Positions 1-6,730 are shown, numbered from the stretch's first letter. The stretch is 21,558 nt of DNA from Planctomycetaceae bacterium UBA4732 (GCA_002404095.1 DHJA01000139.1:8760-30317); one strand, 5' to 3'. Notes: generated from the sequence alone by a model not told the origin. Made by a program: numbers and translations.

Positions 1-40
1 AGCCCGTCCGGTTCCGCTGGACGGGCTAGAAGCCCGTTCC
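1..40. repeat. Palindromic intergenic repeat with alternative hairpins
   Basis: Three related arms are visible: AGCCCGTCC (1-9), its exact complement GGACGGGCT (19-27), and AGCCCGTTCC (31-40). The middle arm can pair with the left arm (9 bp, 9-nt loop) or with the right arm (7 bp ACGGGCT/AGCCCGT, 3-nt loop AGA), so two exclusive hairpins are possible. It lies downstream of minus-strand ORFs and could act as a terminator, but there is no T-run. From memory, similar palindromes are scattered between genes in planctomycete genomes; that is recall, not a search. The element may extend beyond the window edge. Confidence 0.5.
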
Positions 41-50
41 ACCCGATCCA

Positions 51-389
51 TCAAAGCACGAGTGACGTTGCACTAGGTCGCTTTTGCCAGTATACTCGAA
101 TCCTTGGATTAACGACGGGAACCTCTTGACGATCTTTTCTCGAAATGCACTCGAATTCCATTTGCCTGACCGCTTCATGCGTTAGGCTGAAATCCTCGCT
201 ATGGATGTAGCGAGCCACCGGTTTCGGTTTCTTATATCCCGGTGCTTCGCCGACCGTCTCCCGAATGACCGCCTTCCAGTCGTCTCGGTCGTAGGGCGGC
301 AAGTGTTTGGGGTACTTCTTGCCCGCCCAACTGGCAAGCGTGGGATTAACCCACTCCTGTTCGGGCAATGACACAAAACTGTACTCCAA
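51..389 (-). CDS. Hypothetical protein, start uncertain, possibly a frameshifted gene
   Basis: An open frame of about 112 residues. Its composition is that of a plausible soluble protein (charged, aromatic-rich, with stretches such as YDRDDWKAVIRETVGEAPGY) rather than the Arg/Pro-rich look of shadow frames here. I recognise no family. The only start near the listed end is TTG at 389 with no good ribosome site, and the frame stays open without an ATG back to a stop at 440-438. An overlapping minus-strand frame (487-182) begins with protein-like sequence ([20 protein letters not shown]) and then turns into low-quality sequence. The two frames together may be one gene broken by a frameshift near 375-390. 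It lies 94 bp downstream of the aminotransferase on the same strand. It could also be spurious. Confidence 0.35.
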   Translation of the reverse strand: MEYSFVSLPEQEWVNPTLASWAGKKYPKHLPPYDRDDWKAVIRETVGEAPGYKKPKPVARYIHSEDFSLTHEAVRQMEFECISRKDRQEVPVVNPRIRVYWQKRPSATSLVL

Positions 390-483
390 GGTGCGTCGGT
401 TGCTGGAGGGCGCCAGCGAGTCATGCAGTTGATGAGGTTAGCCTGGCAATGAAGCGCCCGCAACGCCCAGCGCAGTTCCCACG

Positions 484-1653
484 TCAAGACGCCTTGTACA
501 CGCCGTTGGCCGCCGCGACCGCCGACCCCTTAGCGCCATGTGCCCCAAGGCACTGTTCCAGCGCCGCCAGCAGCAACAGTACGTTGCCCGGTCGGCTGTT
601 GTGACCCATCAGGCCGATGCGCCATGCCTTGCCCTTGAATTCGCCGAGGCCGCCGCCGATCTCGATGCCGAACTCCGTCAGCAATGCTTTGCGCACCGCA
701 GCATCGTCCACGCCGGCCGGGATACGCACCGCGTGGAGCTGTGGCAACTGTCGTCCCTCCACCGCCGTATATTGAAGGCCGAGCGCGGTCAAGCCGGCCT
801 TGAGCGCCTGTTGATTCCGCACGTGCCGCCCCCATCGCGCTTCCAACCCCTCTTCGAGAAGGATACGCAAACCCTCTCGCAAGGCGTAAATCATGCTAAT
901 CGGCGCCGTGTGGTGATAGCTATGTACCTGATCCCAATAGTGCTGGATCATCGTCGTGTCCAGATACCAACTCTGCACCTTAGTCTTGCGGCGTTTGATC
1001 GCTTCGACGGCCCGTGTGCTAAACGTCACCGGCGACAGGCCCGGTGGACAACTCATGCCCTTTTGCGAGCAGCTGAATACCGCGTCGAGTTCCCAGGCAT
1101 CCACTGCGACCGGGACGCAGCCTAACGAGGTCACGGTATCGACGATCAGCAACGTATCTAATTCATGGCACAAGGCGCCCAGACCCTCCAGAGGCTGCCA
1201 GGCCCCGGTCGAGGTTTCAGCATGAACGATGCCCAGCACTTTGGGCCGAACTTTCTGTAGCGTCTCGCGGAGCCTGCCCAAGTCGAAAACGTCGCCCCAG
1301 GTTTGTTCCAGCACCGTGACCGCGGCGCCGGCCCGGCCCGCCACGTCCACCATGCGTTGTCCGAAGAAGCCGTTGACGCACACCACCATCTTGTCGCCCG
1401 GCTCGATCAGGTTGACGACGCACGCTTCCATGCCGGACATGCCGGTGCCGCTGACGGGGAAGGTGAGGGCGTTTTTTGTCTGGAAAGCATGGCGCAGCAT
1501 TTCCTGTGTCTCGGCCATGATTTCGAGGAAAGCAGGGTCGAGATGGCTGAGCAGCGGCGTCGCCATGGCGCGCAGTACGCGCGGGTGGGCATCGCTGGGG
1601 CCGGGGCCGAGCAACAGGCGGGAAGGCGGGTTTAACTGTCCGGGAAGGGTCAT
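484..1653 (-). CDS. Class V aminotransferase (alanine/serine-glyoxylate aminotransferase family)
   Basis: A 389-residue PLP enzyme of the usual family length. The N-terminus has the family signature [18 protein letters not shown] (residues ~13-30), followed by the cofactor-phosphate segment [10 protein letters not shown] (68-77), the PLP-ring aspartate in IVDTVTSLG (D172), the Schiff-base lysine in [12 protein letters not shown] (K198), and the substrate-carboxylate arginine segment [19 protein letters not shown] near the C-terminus. These enzymes transfer the amino group of alanine or serine to glyoxylate, giving glycine plus pyruvate or hydroxypyruvate, in the cytosol. Sequence alone cannot fix the preferred amino donor. 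The ATG is preceded by a purine-rich GAGGCGAG. It begins 13 bp after the isochorismatase-family gene on the same strand, so the two are probably co-transcribed. Confidence 0.9.
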   Translation of the reverse strand: MTLPGQLNPPSRLLLGPGPSDAHPRVLRAMATPLLSHLDPAFLEIMAETQEMLRHAFQTKNALTFPVSGTGMSGMEACVVNLIEPGDKMVVCVNGFFGQRMVDVAGRAGAAVTVLEQTWGDVFDLGRLRETLQKVRPKVLGIVHAETSTGAWQPLEGLGALCHELDTLLIVDTVTSLGCVPVAVDAWELDAVFSCSQKGMSCPPGLSPVTFSTRAVEAIKRRKTKVQSWYLDTTMIQHYWDQVHSYHHTAPISMIYALREGLRILLEEGLEARWGRHVRNQQALKAGLTALGLQYTAVEGRQLPQLHAVRIPAGVDDAAVRKALLTEFGIEIGGGLGEFKGKAWRIGLMGHNSRPGNVLLLLAALEQCLGAHGAKGSAVAAANGVYKAS

Positions 1654-1666
1654 AAGGACTCGCCTC

Positions 1667-2251
1667 TTAAATGCTTGGTGTGGCCGAAAGGTGCTGCATA
1701 CGCTGCTGCACCAGACGACTTATTTCCTTGAATCGGGCGTGACCGGCGCCGCCGATCCACTCGAACACGCAACCCTCAACGGTAGCCAGAACGGCGCCTG
1801 CCTGCTCCAGACGACGCAGGGCCGTGTCATGGTCGATGCGGTAACGCGCGCCAACCGCGTCCACGGCGATGTACACGCGGAAGTCGTGTGCCAGCAGATC
1901 GAGGGCCGTATTCAGGACGCACACATGCGTTTCGATGCCAGCCAACACGACCTTGGGCCGCGCCTCGCGGTGCAACTGCTCGATGACGGCCGGGACGGCA
2001 CAGGAGCTGAACGCGATCTTATCGGGCCGAACCGGCAGACGCCCGGCTAACTCTGCCACCGTGGCGCCGAGGCCGCGCGGATACTGCTCGGTGGCCTGTA
2101 CGGGCATGTCCAGCAAGCAGGCGCCGTCGATCAGGAAAGCGATGTTGCGCGTCAGCGCGGCGGCGTCAGGGATCAACGGCAAGAGCTTTTCCTGCACGTC
2201 GATCACCAGCAGGGCCGTGTCTGCGGCCGACATTTGCGTGACATGCGCCAT
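1667..2251 (-). CDS. Isochorismatase-family cysteine hydrolase
   Basis: A 194-residue single-domain member of the isochorismatase/nicotinamidase superfamily (YcaC-like). The catalytic triad is readable: Asp18 in LLVIDVQEKL, Lys78 in PDKIAFSS, and nucleophile Cys111 in GIETHVCVLNTALDL; the non-prolyl cis bond region precedes Cys111. Known members hydrolyse isochorismate, nicotinamide, N-carbamoyl compounds or unidentified amides, so the substrate here is open. It is the first gene of the minus-strand pair with the aminotransferase. No strong Shine-Dalgarno precedes the ATG at 2251; a second in-frame ATG six codons later is an alternative start. No signal peptide or membrane segment is seen, so it is cytosolic. 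Confidence 0.88.
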   Translation of the reverse strand: MAHVTQMSAADTALLVIDVQEKLLPLIPDAAALTRNIAFLIDGACLLDMPVQATEQYPRGLGATVAELAGRLPVRPDKIAFSSCAVPAVIEQLHREARPKVVLAGIETHVCVLNTALDLLAHDFRVYIAVDAVGARYRIDHDTALRRLEQAGAVLATVEGCVFEWIGGAGHARFKEISRLVQQRMQHLSATPSI

Positions 2252-2336
2252 GAGGAGTTTCCACGCCGACCGATTGATTTTCCTGTATGGATGCTCTACG
2301 GCTAGGCTTCGCGGGCGTCAAGGAACGGCCGCGCCA

Positions 2337-2365
2337 TTGTCCGCGTCGGCGGACTCGGTTAGAGT
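2337..2365 (+). promoter_or_regulatory. Candidate sigma-70-type promoter of the tRNA-Leu gene
   Basis: TTGTCC (2337-2342) and TAGAGT (2360-2365) each match four of six consensus bases and are separated by exactly 17 bp. The predicted start, near 2372, is only a few bases before the mature tRNA 5' end at 2376, a short leader typical of tRNA genes. Sequence match only; no other support. Confidence 0.4.
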
Positions 2366-2375
2366 AGATCGGGAC

Positions 2376-2682
2376 GCTGGAGTGGCGGAATCGGCAGACG
2401 CATCGGACTTAATGCAATTGAGCACCGGGAAGGGAAACCGCCCGCGTGAATTCAGTCGAAGTCGGGGAAACCGCAGCACAATAATGGGTGGCGGCAATCC
2501 CGAGCCAAGCCCCACTTGAGAGAGTGGGGAAGGTGTAGAGACTTGGCGGCTGAGGCCTAAGGCATTTCGCTAGGGCCAAGGGAAAGTCCAGACCACAAAC
2601 CATCATGGGCGGCGTAAGCCGTAGTGGTATGAAAATCCGAAGGGGCGCAAGCCCCGTGAGGGTTCAAATCCCTCCTCCAGCA
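2376..2682 (+). tRNA. trnL-UAA: tRNA-Leu (anticodon UAA), split by a group I intron
   Basis: The exons are 2376-2410 (35 nt) and 2632-2682 (51 nt), giving an 86-nt class II tRNA. Acceptor strands GCTGGAG (2376-2382) and CTCCAGC (2675-2681) pair perfectly, with discriminator A2682. The anticodon stem is TCGGA/TCCGA with loop CTTAAAA, so the anticodon is UAA. The long variable arm that marks leucine tRNAs is GGGGC-GCAA-GCCCC (2642-2655), and the T arm is GAGGG-TTCAAAT-CCCTC (2658-2674). CCA is not encoded (the next bases are CTT). The gene is interrupted between U34 and A35 of the anticodon, so no functional tRNA exists without splicing. An M50 peptidase gene begins about 50 bp downstream. Software expecting uninterrupted tRNAs may miss this gene. 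Confidence 0.95.
2411..2631 (+). ncRNA. Group I self-splicing intron (IC3-like) in tRNA-Leu
   Basis: This is a 221-nt insert after U34 ending in G2631 (omega-G). P1 is clear: exon CUU (2408-2410) plus intron AA pair with UUGAG (2418-2422), placing the required U-G wobble (U2410-G2420) at the 5' splice site. P2 can form from CGGG 2426-2429 with CCCG 2441-2444. The core has a Q/P4-P6 region GGCAATCCCGAGCCAAGC (2493-2510), a P6 hairpin CCCCAC/GTGGGG (2510-2515/2524-2529), R element GTGTAGAGACT (2533-2543), P7 from GACU 2540-2543 with AGUC 2585-2588, P8 CCUA/UAGG (2556-2559/2571-2574), and P9 helices ACCAC/GTGGT (2592-2596/2624-2628) capped by CGGC-GUAA-GCCG (2610-2621). From memory the core closely resembles the Azoarcus tRNA-Ile intron and the cyanobacterial/plastid trnL-UAA intron. 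No homing-endonuclease ORF is present. Confidence 0.93.
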
Positions 2683-2735
2683 CTTTGCGACGTACCGGGG
2701 GCGAATCATCATGCTCGCCGCAGCAGGAGAAAGCC

Positions 2736-3449
2736 GTGGTTCTGTGGCTTCAGAGGCTGCTCGTCGAAACAATTAGCCTCGCGGTCGGGCTTGTCCTCGC
2801 TGCGCTGATCGCCATGCAGGCTTTAGCTGTTGCGATGTTCGACGGCATGGACTCCTGCGTCTGGCTATGCGTGGGCGTGATACCGACTTTCCTCTGCCTG
2901 ATTGCCGCTCATGAGGTGGGGCACCTCCTCGCCGGAAAGGCGGCGGGTCTCTCCTTCGCTCGATTTACGGTTGGCCTACTCACAGTTGAGCGCATTGAGG
3001 GGCGGCTGCTTGTGCGGCTGAACAGGTTGTGGTTTCAACCTGCCGCCTATGTGGTTGCTGGCCTTCCGGCTGGTAACACCAGCATTCGGCGGTGGGCTAC
3101 GATGGTCGCCGGAGGTCCGCTTGCGAACCTGCTGATCTGCGTTTTCTGCCTGATTGCAGCCTCGATTATTAACCCTGGACCGACGGATATGATTCCCAGC
3201 GAGGCGCGTCCCGGTTGGCGTAGCGTGGCTCTGCTTATGCCCGGAAACTTGACGACCGCTTGGCTAAACGTAGCGGCACTGATTAGTTTGGGCTTTGGCC
3301 TCGGTACACTCATTCCTGGTCGCGCCGCGGGTCTACGAACTGATGGCGGTCAGCTCTTCGACTTATTCTGCGGACAAGGCGCACCCAACCAATCTATGCC
3401 GTTCTTTGCTGCGCCGACGGAAGACGCCAGTTCTCCGTCGCAGCCCTAG
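2736..3449 (+). CDS. M50 family (site-2-protease-like) membrane metallopeptidase
   Basis: A 237-residue polytopic membrane protein. The zinc site HEVGH (residues 59-63 from this start) sits within a hydrophobic segment. A second conserved region reads MVAGGPLANLLICVFCLI (~123-140), and the distal aspartate motif is TDGGQLFDL (D203), the third zinc ligand in S2P enzymes. Such proteases cut transmembrane or membrane-proximal substrates in the bilayer; the substrate here is unknown, and no PDZ domain is seen. I chose GTG at 2736 because AGGAGA lies at 2725-2730 with 5-bp spacing and translation then enters the first membrane helix. A longer frame from TTG at 2685 would begin 2 nt after the tRNA and lacks a ribosome site. 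The last ~25 residues (PNQSMPFFAAPTEDASSPSQP) look like a flexible tail. Confidence 0.82.
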   Translation: MVLWLQRLLVETISLAVGLVLAALIAMQALAVAMFDGMDSCVWLCVGVIPTFLCLIAAHEVGHLLAGKAAGLSFARFTVGLLTVERIEGRLLVRLNRLWFQPAAYVVAGLPAGNTSIRRWATMVAGGPLANLLICVFCLIAASIINPGPTDMIPSEARPGWRSVALLMPGNLTTAWLNVAALISLGFGLGTLIPGRAAGLRTDGGQLFDLFCGQGAPNQSMPFFAAPTEDASSPSQP

Positions 3450-3467
3450 AAGGGATCGCGGGTTGCT

Positions 3468-3668
3468 TTACTCGCGCGGTAAAACCGTCAACCGTGCGGC
3501 CGGACTGCTTCCTCGCTGATCCGGATCGTAATATTGGTAGACCCGCGCGCCCGCCGCCGCGACTTTGGCCGGCATCGTCGCCCGCAGGTGATAAATAACC
3601 TTCAGGGATTCGCCGGCGTCCAGGCCGGTGAGATAAAGCAGTACAGTTCGCGGTTGCGTCTGGTACTT
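3468..3668 (-). pseudogene. C-terminal remnant of an alpha-2-macroglobulin-like gene
   Basis: The frame ends with TVLLYLTGLDAGESLKVIYH then LRATMPAKVAAAGARVYQYY and DPDQRG...LTVLPRE before the stop at 3468. This matches, from knowledge of the family, the extreme C-terminus of bacterial/planctomycete alpha-2-macroglobulin proteins (YxxGLxxGxxxxxxYxLRAxxP followed by V-YEYYNPD...P..LxV). Intact family members are well over 1000 residues, but only about 65 codons remain. Upstream (higher coordinates) the frame passes into unrelated repeat DNA beginning near 3689, and no MG, TED or bait region exists in the window. No credible start codon or ribosome site precedes it. Family members trap proteases or act as periplasmic/secreted defence proteins; this fragment should be non-functional. 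The remnant converges with the M50 gene, 18 bp apart. Confidence 0.65.
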
Positions 3669-3688
3669 AGCGATCCTTTTATTTGTCC

Positions 3689-3841
3689 GCCGGGTGCCAT
3701 GCTTTTGCGGATCCTTTTTGGGACAGAGGAAGCGGCAAGGCCACCGCGAAAGCATGGGGGCCTCGCGGGGTAGTCATGCTTTCGCGGGAGGCAGCTCCTG
3801 GGATTTCCCCCCACTGAGTCTGCGAAAGCATGGCGCCCGGC
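3689..3841. repeat. MITE-like inverted-repeat element (~153 bp)
   Basis: The ends, 3689-3711 and 3819-3841, are 23-nt imperfect inverted repeats with three mismatches, centred on TGCCATGCTTTTGC at the left end and GCGAAAGCATGGCGCC at the right. Two further inverted copies of the core (CGCGAAAGCATGG at 3745-3757, CATGCTTTCGCGG at 3775-3787) lie inside, so four copies alternate in orientation. There is no transposase frame within. The layout suggests a small non-autonomous element or a REP/BIME-like cluster. I could not see a flanking target duplication. It sits about 20 bp from the broken edge of the macroglobulin remnant. Confidence 0.5.
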
Positions 3842-3988
3842 GCGACGGAATGGGTTTGCCTATAGTGCAGAAGTAGCGGGACAAAGGGTATTTTGTGGGC
3901 GGGGCGACTGACGGCGCTGATTTTATGCAATCTACCTACATGGCAATATTGGCAACGCGAGGTCGGGTGTAATGCCCACTCTTTTCTC
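3842..3988. other. Spacer between repeats, no gene recognised
   Basis: I see no credible coding frame, RNA or hairpin here. Long frames that cross it owe their length to translated repeat sequence on either side. Confidence 0.5.
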
Positions 3989-4107
3989 GTTCCCAAACTC
4001 CCGTTTGGGCACGCGCCTTTGCGAAACTCCTGTTTCGCGTCCCACGCGAGGGCCAGACGCGAAACAGAAGTTTCGCGGCGTGGGCTCCCCAACAGGAGTT
4101 TGGGAAC
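3989..4107. repeat. Nested palindromic intergenic element (~119 bp)
   Basis: The outer arms GTTCCCAAACTCC (3989-4001) and GGAGTTTGGGAAC (4095-4107) are perfect 13-bp inverted repeats. Inside, CCCACGC (4041-4047) pairs with GCGTGGG (4078-4084), and 4021-4041 is the inverse of 4056-4076 with one mismatch in 21. Each of those inner arms is itself a hairpin (GCGAAAC-TCCT-GTTTCGC at 4021-4038; GCGAAAC-AGAA-GTTTCGC at 4059-4076). The left outer arm can also fold alone (CCCAAAC/GTTTGGG). Translations of such repeats give phrases like SLVPKLLLGSPRRE that I recall in many spurious planctomycete proteins. The function is unknown. Confidence 0.6.
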
Positions 4108-4128
4108 AAGGGAACAAGGGAACAAGGG
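4102..4128. repeat. Octamer tandem repeat (GGGAACAA x3)
   Basis: GGGAACAA is repeated at 4102-4109, 4110-4117 and 4118-4125, followed by a partial GGG. The first unit is the end of the palindromic element's right arm, so the array looks like slippage growth from that edge. Confidence 0.75.
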
Positions 4129-4173
4129 AAAATCGGATGCGGTGGGAGTGCGCCGTCCCTTTAGGCAGCCAGC

Positions 4174-4479
4174 TTATAGAACGCGGCCCTGCGGCCGTAT
4201 TATCAATGGACTAATCACCGCCTCTTCGGGCCGCCATATTTCGCATATCCCTCGCACCCTATTGTCAGACGCAGCCTTAAACTCGGCCGTCAACGGATCC
4301 ATCTCCGGCAGAACCACTTCGTAGGGTGGAACAAGCTCCACCTTGCCGTCGCGCCAATAGACCAGGGGAACATTATAACGGCGATGCTCTAGAATCGCCT
4401 GCCGTGCGGCCTCGCGTAGAGCCAATTCCGCGCGAACAAACAGAGGGATTGCCCGTAGGTGCGGAGGCAGTTCAGCCAT
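4174..4479 (-). CDS. Small conserved-looking protein of unknown function
   Basis: A 101-residue soluble protein without membrane segment or cysteine cluster beyond one Cys. The N-terminal half ([29 protein letters not shown]...) is predicted helical, and the middle ([22 protein letters not shown]) looks like a short beta unit. I recall similar small proteins in planctomycetes and cyanobacteria but know no function. Translation is well supported: AAAGGAG at 4493-4487 sits 7 nt before the ATG, and the ATG overlaps the stop of the upstream DUF255 gene (shared octamer ATGGCTGA), implying translational coupling. It may therefore serve with the thioredoxin-domain protein, or simply ride in its transcript. 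Its 3' end borders the repeat-filled region. Confidence 0.72.
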   Translation of the reverse strand: MAELPPHLRAIPLFVRAELALREAARQAILEHRRYNVPLVYWRDGKVELVPPYEVVLPEMDPLTAEFKAASDNRVRGICEIWRPEEAVISPLIIRPQGRVL

Positions 4480-6562
4480 CGCGTGTCTCCTTTGTTTTCA
4501 ACGCCGCCTCCACCGCTTCCGCCCCCACCAGCGGCGCCTGACACGCGAAGTCTCGACAGACGTATAACGCCGCCGTCCCTTGCGTCGTTTTGTCCGCCAG
4601 CAGCGGCAGCAGGTCTTCGTGTGCCGGCCCCGTCGCCGGCCGCAACGCCACGACCTTGTCCGGCTCGAATCTGCTTCGGATCGCGCGCAATATCCGCCGC
4701 GTATCCTCGGCCGATGGGTCGCCGACCACGGCGTATTCCTCGACCGGGCCAAGGTCGAAGTCCAGCGCGATTAACATCTGCCCCATTGCCGTCGGATGCT
4801 CCTTCATTAGACTGGCGTACAGCCGCAACGTCGCCTCGGCCTTGTCACGCAGATCGTCGCGCCCGGTCAGCTTCGCCAACCGCAGCAGGGCCGTCGCCGC
4901 CACGGCGTTGCCTGACGGCGTGGCGTTGTCGTGTGGGTCTTTAGCGCGCGAAATTAGCGCCTCGTGGTCGCGGCCGGTGTAGAAGAAACCGCCGCCGGCT
5001 TCGTCCCAGAATTGCTCTATTAGCACTCTGGATAGGTCCAGAGCATCCGCGATCCAACGCGGCTCAAATGTGGCCTCGTACAGTGAAACCAGGCCGTCCA
5101 GCAAGTAGGCGTAGTCTTCCAGGTAAGCGTTCAGCTTCGCATCGCTCCCGGTGGAGTACGTTCGCAGCAGCCGGCCGTCCGGCGTGCGCATGCGCCGGAG
5201 GATGAAGTCGGCGGCCCGGCCGGCGTCATCGCCGTACTCTGGCCGATCCAGCGCCGCGGCGGCCCCGGCCAGCGCGCCGATCATCAAGCCGTTCCACGCC
5301 GTCAGCACCTTCTCGTCGCGGCCCGGCCTTATGCGGTCTTCACGGATCGCAAATAGCTTCTGACGGCACGCGGCGAGAAGGCTTTTCAGCTCCGGTTCGG
5401 GGATGTGGTTCATCCGGGCGAATTGGTCGAACGTCTTGGCGCGATACAGAATGTTCCAGCCGTTTTCCCAGTTGCCTTCCGGCTCAACGCCGTAGACCGC
5501 GTTGAAAGTCGCCGCGTCCTGTTCGCCTAGCACCTTCTCGGTTTCGGCGGCGGTCCAGGTATAGAACTTGCCTTCGTGGCCCTCGCTGTCGGCGTCGAGC
5601 GTACTGTAGAACGGCCCTTCCGGGCTGGTCATCTTCTGCTTCACCCAGTCAAGCGTTTCCTCGACGATTTGTCGATAAAATGGCTCTCCCGTGGCTAAAT
5701 ACGCCTCGACGTAACAGGGGACGAGCAGGGCGTTGTCGTAGAGCATTTTCTCGAAGTGCGGGGCGAACCAGCGGGCGTCGGTGCTGTAGCGGGCGAAGCC
5801 GCCGCCGAGATGGTCGTAGATGCCGCCCATCGCCATGCGGTCGAGCGTGTGCCGGACCATGTGCAGCGCATGGTCTTCGTTGAAGCGCTTCCAGACGCGC
5901 AACAACAGGCGCAGATCCATCGTGTGTAAAAACTTCGGCGCCTGGCCAAAGCCGCCGTGGGCCGGGTCGAACACGCGCGCCAGCGCATTCGACGCCTCGC
6001 GCAGCAAGCCGGCGTCGAGGCCGCCCGGCGCCGGTTGCACCGCGGCCACGGCCTGAAGGTATTCGGTCAGCTCGCCGGCGGCCGAGTCGATCTCGGGCCG
6101 ACGGTCGCGCCACGCTTCGGTCAGCATGAGCAAGATGCTGCGAAAGCCCTGACGGCCGTATTTATCCTCTGGAGGGAAATAGGTGCCGCCGGTGAAAGGC
6201 CGCAGGTTCGGCGTGAGAAAAACGGTCATCGGCCAACCGCCCTGGCCGGTCATGCGCTGCACGGCCGTCATATAAATCTGGTCGAGGTCGGGCCGCTCCT
6301 CGCGGTCCACCTTGATGCTGACGAAGTGTTCGTTGAGGATTTTGGCGATTTCCTCGTTCTCAAAACTCTCGTGTTCCATGACGTGGCACCAGTGGCACGC
6401 CGAATAGCCGATGCTGAGAAAGATCGGCCTGTCGAGCTTCTTAGCGCGCTCCAGCGCCTCCGGTCCCCACGCATACCAATCCACGGGGTTATGGGCGTGC
6501 TGCTTGAGGTAAGGGCTGGTTTCGCTGGCGAGGTGATTGGTGAACAAAGCGGAAGCGCTCAT
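4472..6562 (-). CDS. DUF255 thioredoxin-domain protein (YyaL/SPATA20 family)
   Basis: A 696-residue protein of normal length for the family. The N-terminal thioredoxin-like domain opens with [21 protein letters not shown] (~residues 9-29), carries CHWCH (56-60, two cysteines plus histidines in place of a classic CxxC), then [13 protein letters not shown] and [13 protein letters not shown]. The remainder is an alpha/alpha barrel of the six-hairpin glycosidase type, with motifs such as [28 protein letters not shown] and [12 protein letters not shown]. The biochemical role is not established; a redox or sugar-related function is inferred from folds. There is no signal peptide, so it is cytosolic. 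A weak ribosome site precedes the ATG at 6562. It is followed by an 8-nt overlapping small gene and stands divergent from the TPR gene at 6731. Confidence 0.9.
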   Translation of the reverse strand: MSASALFTNHLASETSPYLKQHAHNPVDWYAWGPEALERAKKLDRPIFLSIGYSACHWCHVMEHESFENEEIAKILNEHFVSIKVDREERPDLDQIYMTAVQRMTGQGGWPMTVFLTPNLRPFTGGTYFPPEDKYGRQGFRSILLMLTEAWRDRRPEIDSAAGELTEYLQAVAAVQPAPGGLDAGLLREASNALARVFDPAHGGFGQAPKFLHTMDLRLLLRVWKRFNEDHALHMVRHTLDRMAMGGIYDHLGGGFARYSTDARWFAPHFEKMLYDNALLVPCYVEAYLATGEPFYRQIVEETLDWVKQKMTSPEGPFYSTLDADSEGHEGKFYTWTAAETEKVLGEQDAATFNAVYGVEPEGNWENGWNILYRAKTFDQFARMNHIPEPELKSLLAACRQKLFAIREDRIRPGRDEKVLTAWNGLMIGALAGAAAALDRPEYGDDAGRAADFILRRMRTPDGRLLRTYSTGSDAKLNAYLEDYAYLLDGLVSLYEATFEPRWIADALDLSRVLIEQFWDEAGGGFFYTGRDHEALISRAKDPHDNATPSGNAVAATALLRLAKLTGRDDLRDKAEATLRLYASLMKEHPTAMGQMLIALDFDLGPVEEYAVVGDPSAEDTRRILRAIRSRFEPDKVVALRPATGPAHEDLLPLLADKTTQGTAALYVCRDFACQAPLVGAEAVEAALKTKETRDG

Positions 6563-6586
6563 AGGTGTTAATCGATTGGTTAAATG

Positions 6587-6611
6587 TTTAGCCGCGACCC
6601 GCAGGGGAGCG
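6587..6611. repeat. Intergenic repeat, copy 1 (TTTAGCCGCGACCCG)
   Basis: The 15-mer TTTAGCCGCGACCCG (6587-6601) followed by CAGGGGAGCG recurs at 21540-21554, followed by AAGG, at the other end of the window. Both copies are intergenic. I recall a similar sequence as a dispersed repeat in Gemmata-like genomes. This copy lies in the divergent spacer between the DUF255 and TPR genes. Confidence 0.55.
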
Positions 6612-6691
6612 CGTCGACATATATGGTAGCTGACGGAGCGTTCGGAAGAAACGGCACTCGTTCCTCGCTAGGAAAAACCCGCCGCCCGCCG

Positions 6692-6697
6692 TATAAT
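6692..6697 (+). promoter_or_regulatory. Candidate -10 box for the exported TPR gene
   Basis: A perfect TATAAT occurs in otherwise GC-rich spacer DNA, 34 bp before the ATG at 6731. No convincing -35 hexamer is seen at 16-18 bp upstream, and there is no extended TGn. Likely but unproven. Confidence 0.35.
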
Positions 6698-6730
6698 TCC
6701 CAGCCGCCCAGACAACAGGGGATAGGCGTG

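Noticed and set aside
1229..2050. 273-residue plus-strand ORF
   Set aside because: Antisense to the aminotransferase and isochorismatase-family genes, which have intact catalytic motifs.
2575..2600. GGAAAGTCC resembling an RNase P RNA signature
   Set aside because: The flanking tRNA halves and P7/P8/P9 pairings identify it as the S strand of a group I intron; no other RNase P helices are present.
2409..2606. Minus-strand open frames across the tRNA intron, as a possible homing endonuclease
   Set aside because: The translations lack LAGLIDADG, GIY-YIG or HNH motifs, and the sequence is explained fully by intron structure.
2685..2735. TTG start at 2685 for the M50 peptidase
   Set aside because: It has no ribosome site and sits 2 nt from the tRNA end; GTG 2736 has AGGAGA at proper spacing.
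3679..4125. 148-residue minus-strand ORF
   Set aside because: It is translated from the two palindromic elements and spacer; low coding quality and no start signal.
4102..4128. Short direct repeats as a CRISPR array
   Set aside because: Units are contiguous 8-mers without spacers.
5957..6571. 204-residue plus-strand ORF
   Set aside because: Antisense shadow of the DUF255 N-terminal thioredoxin-like domain.
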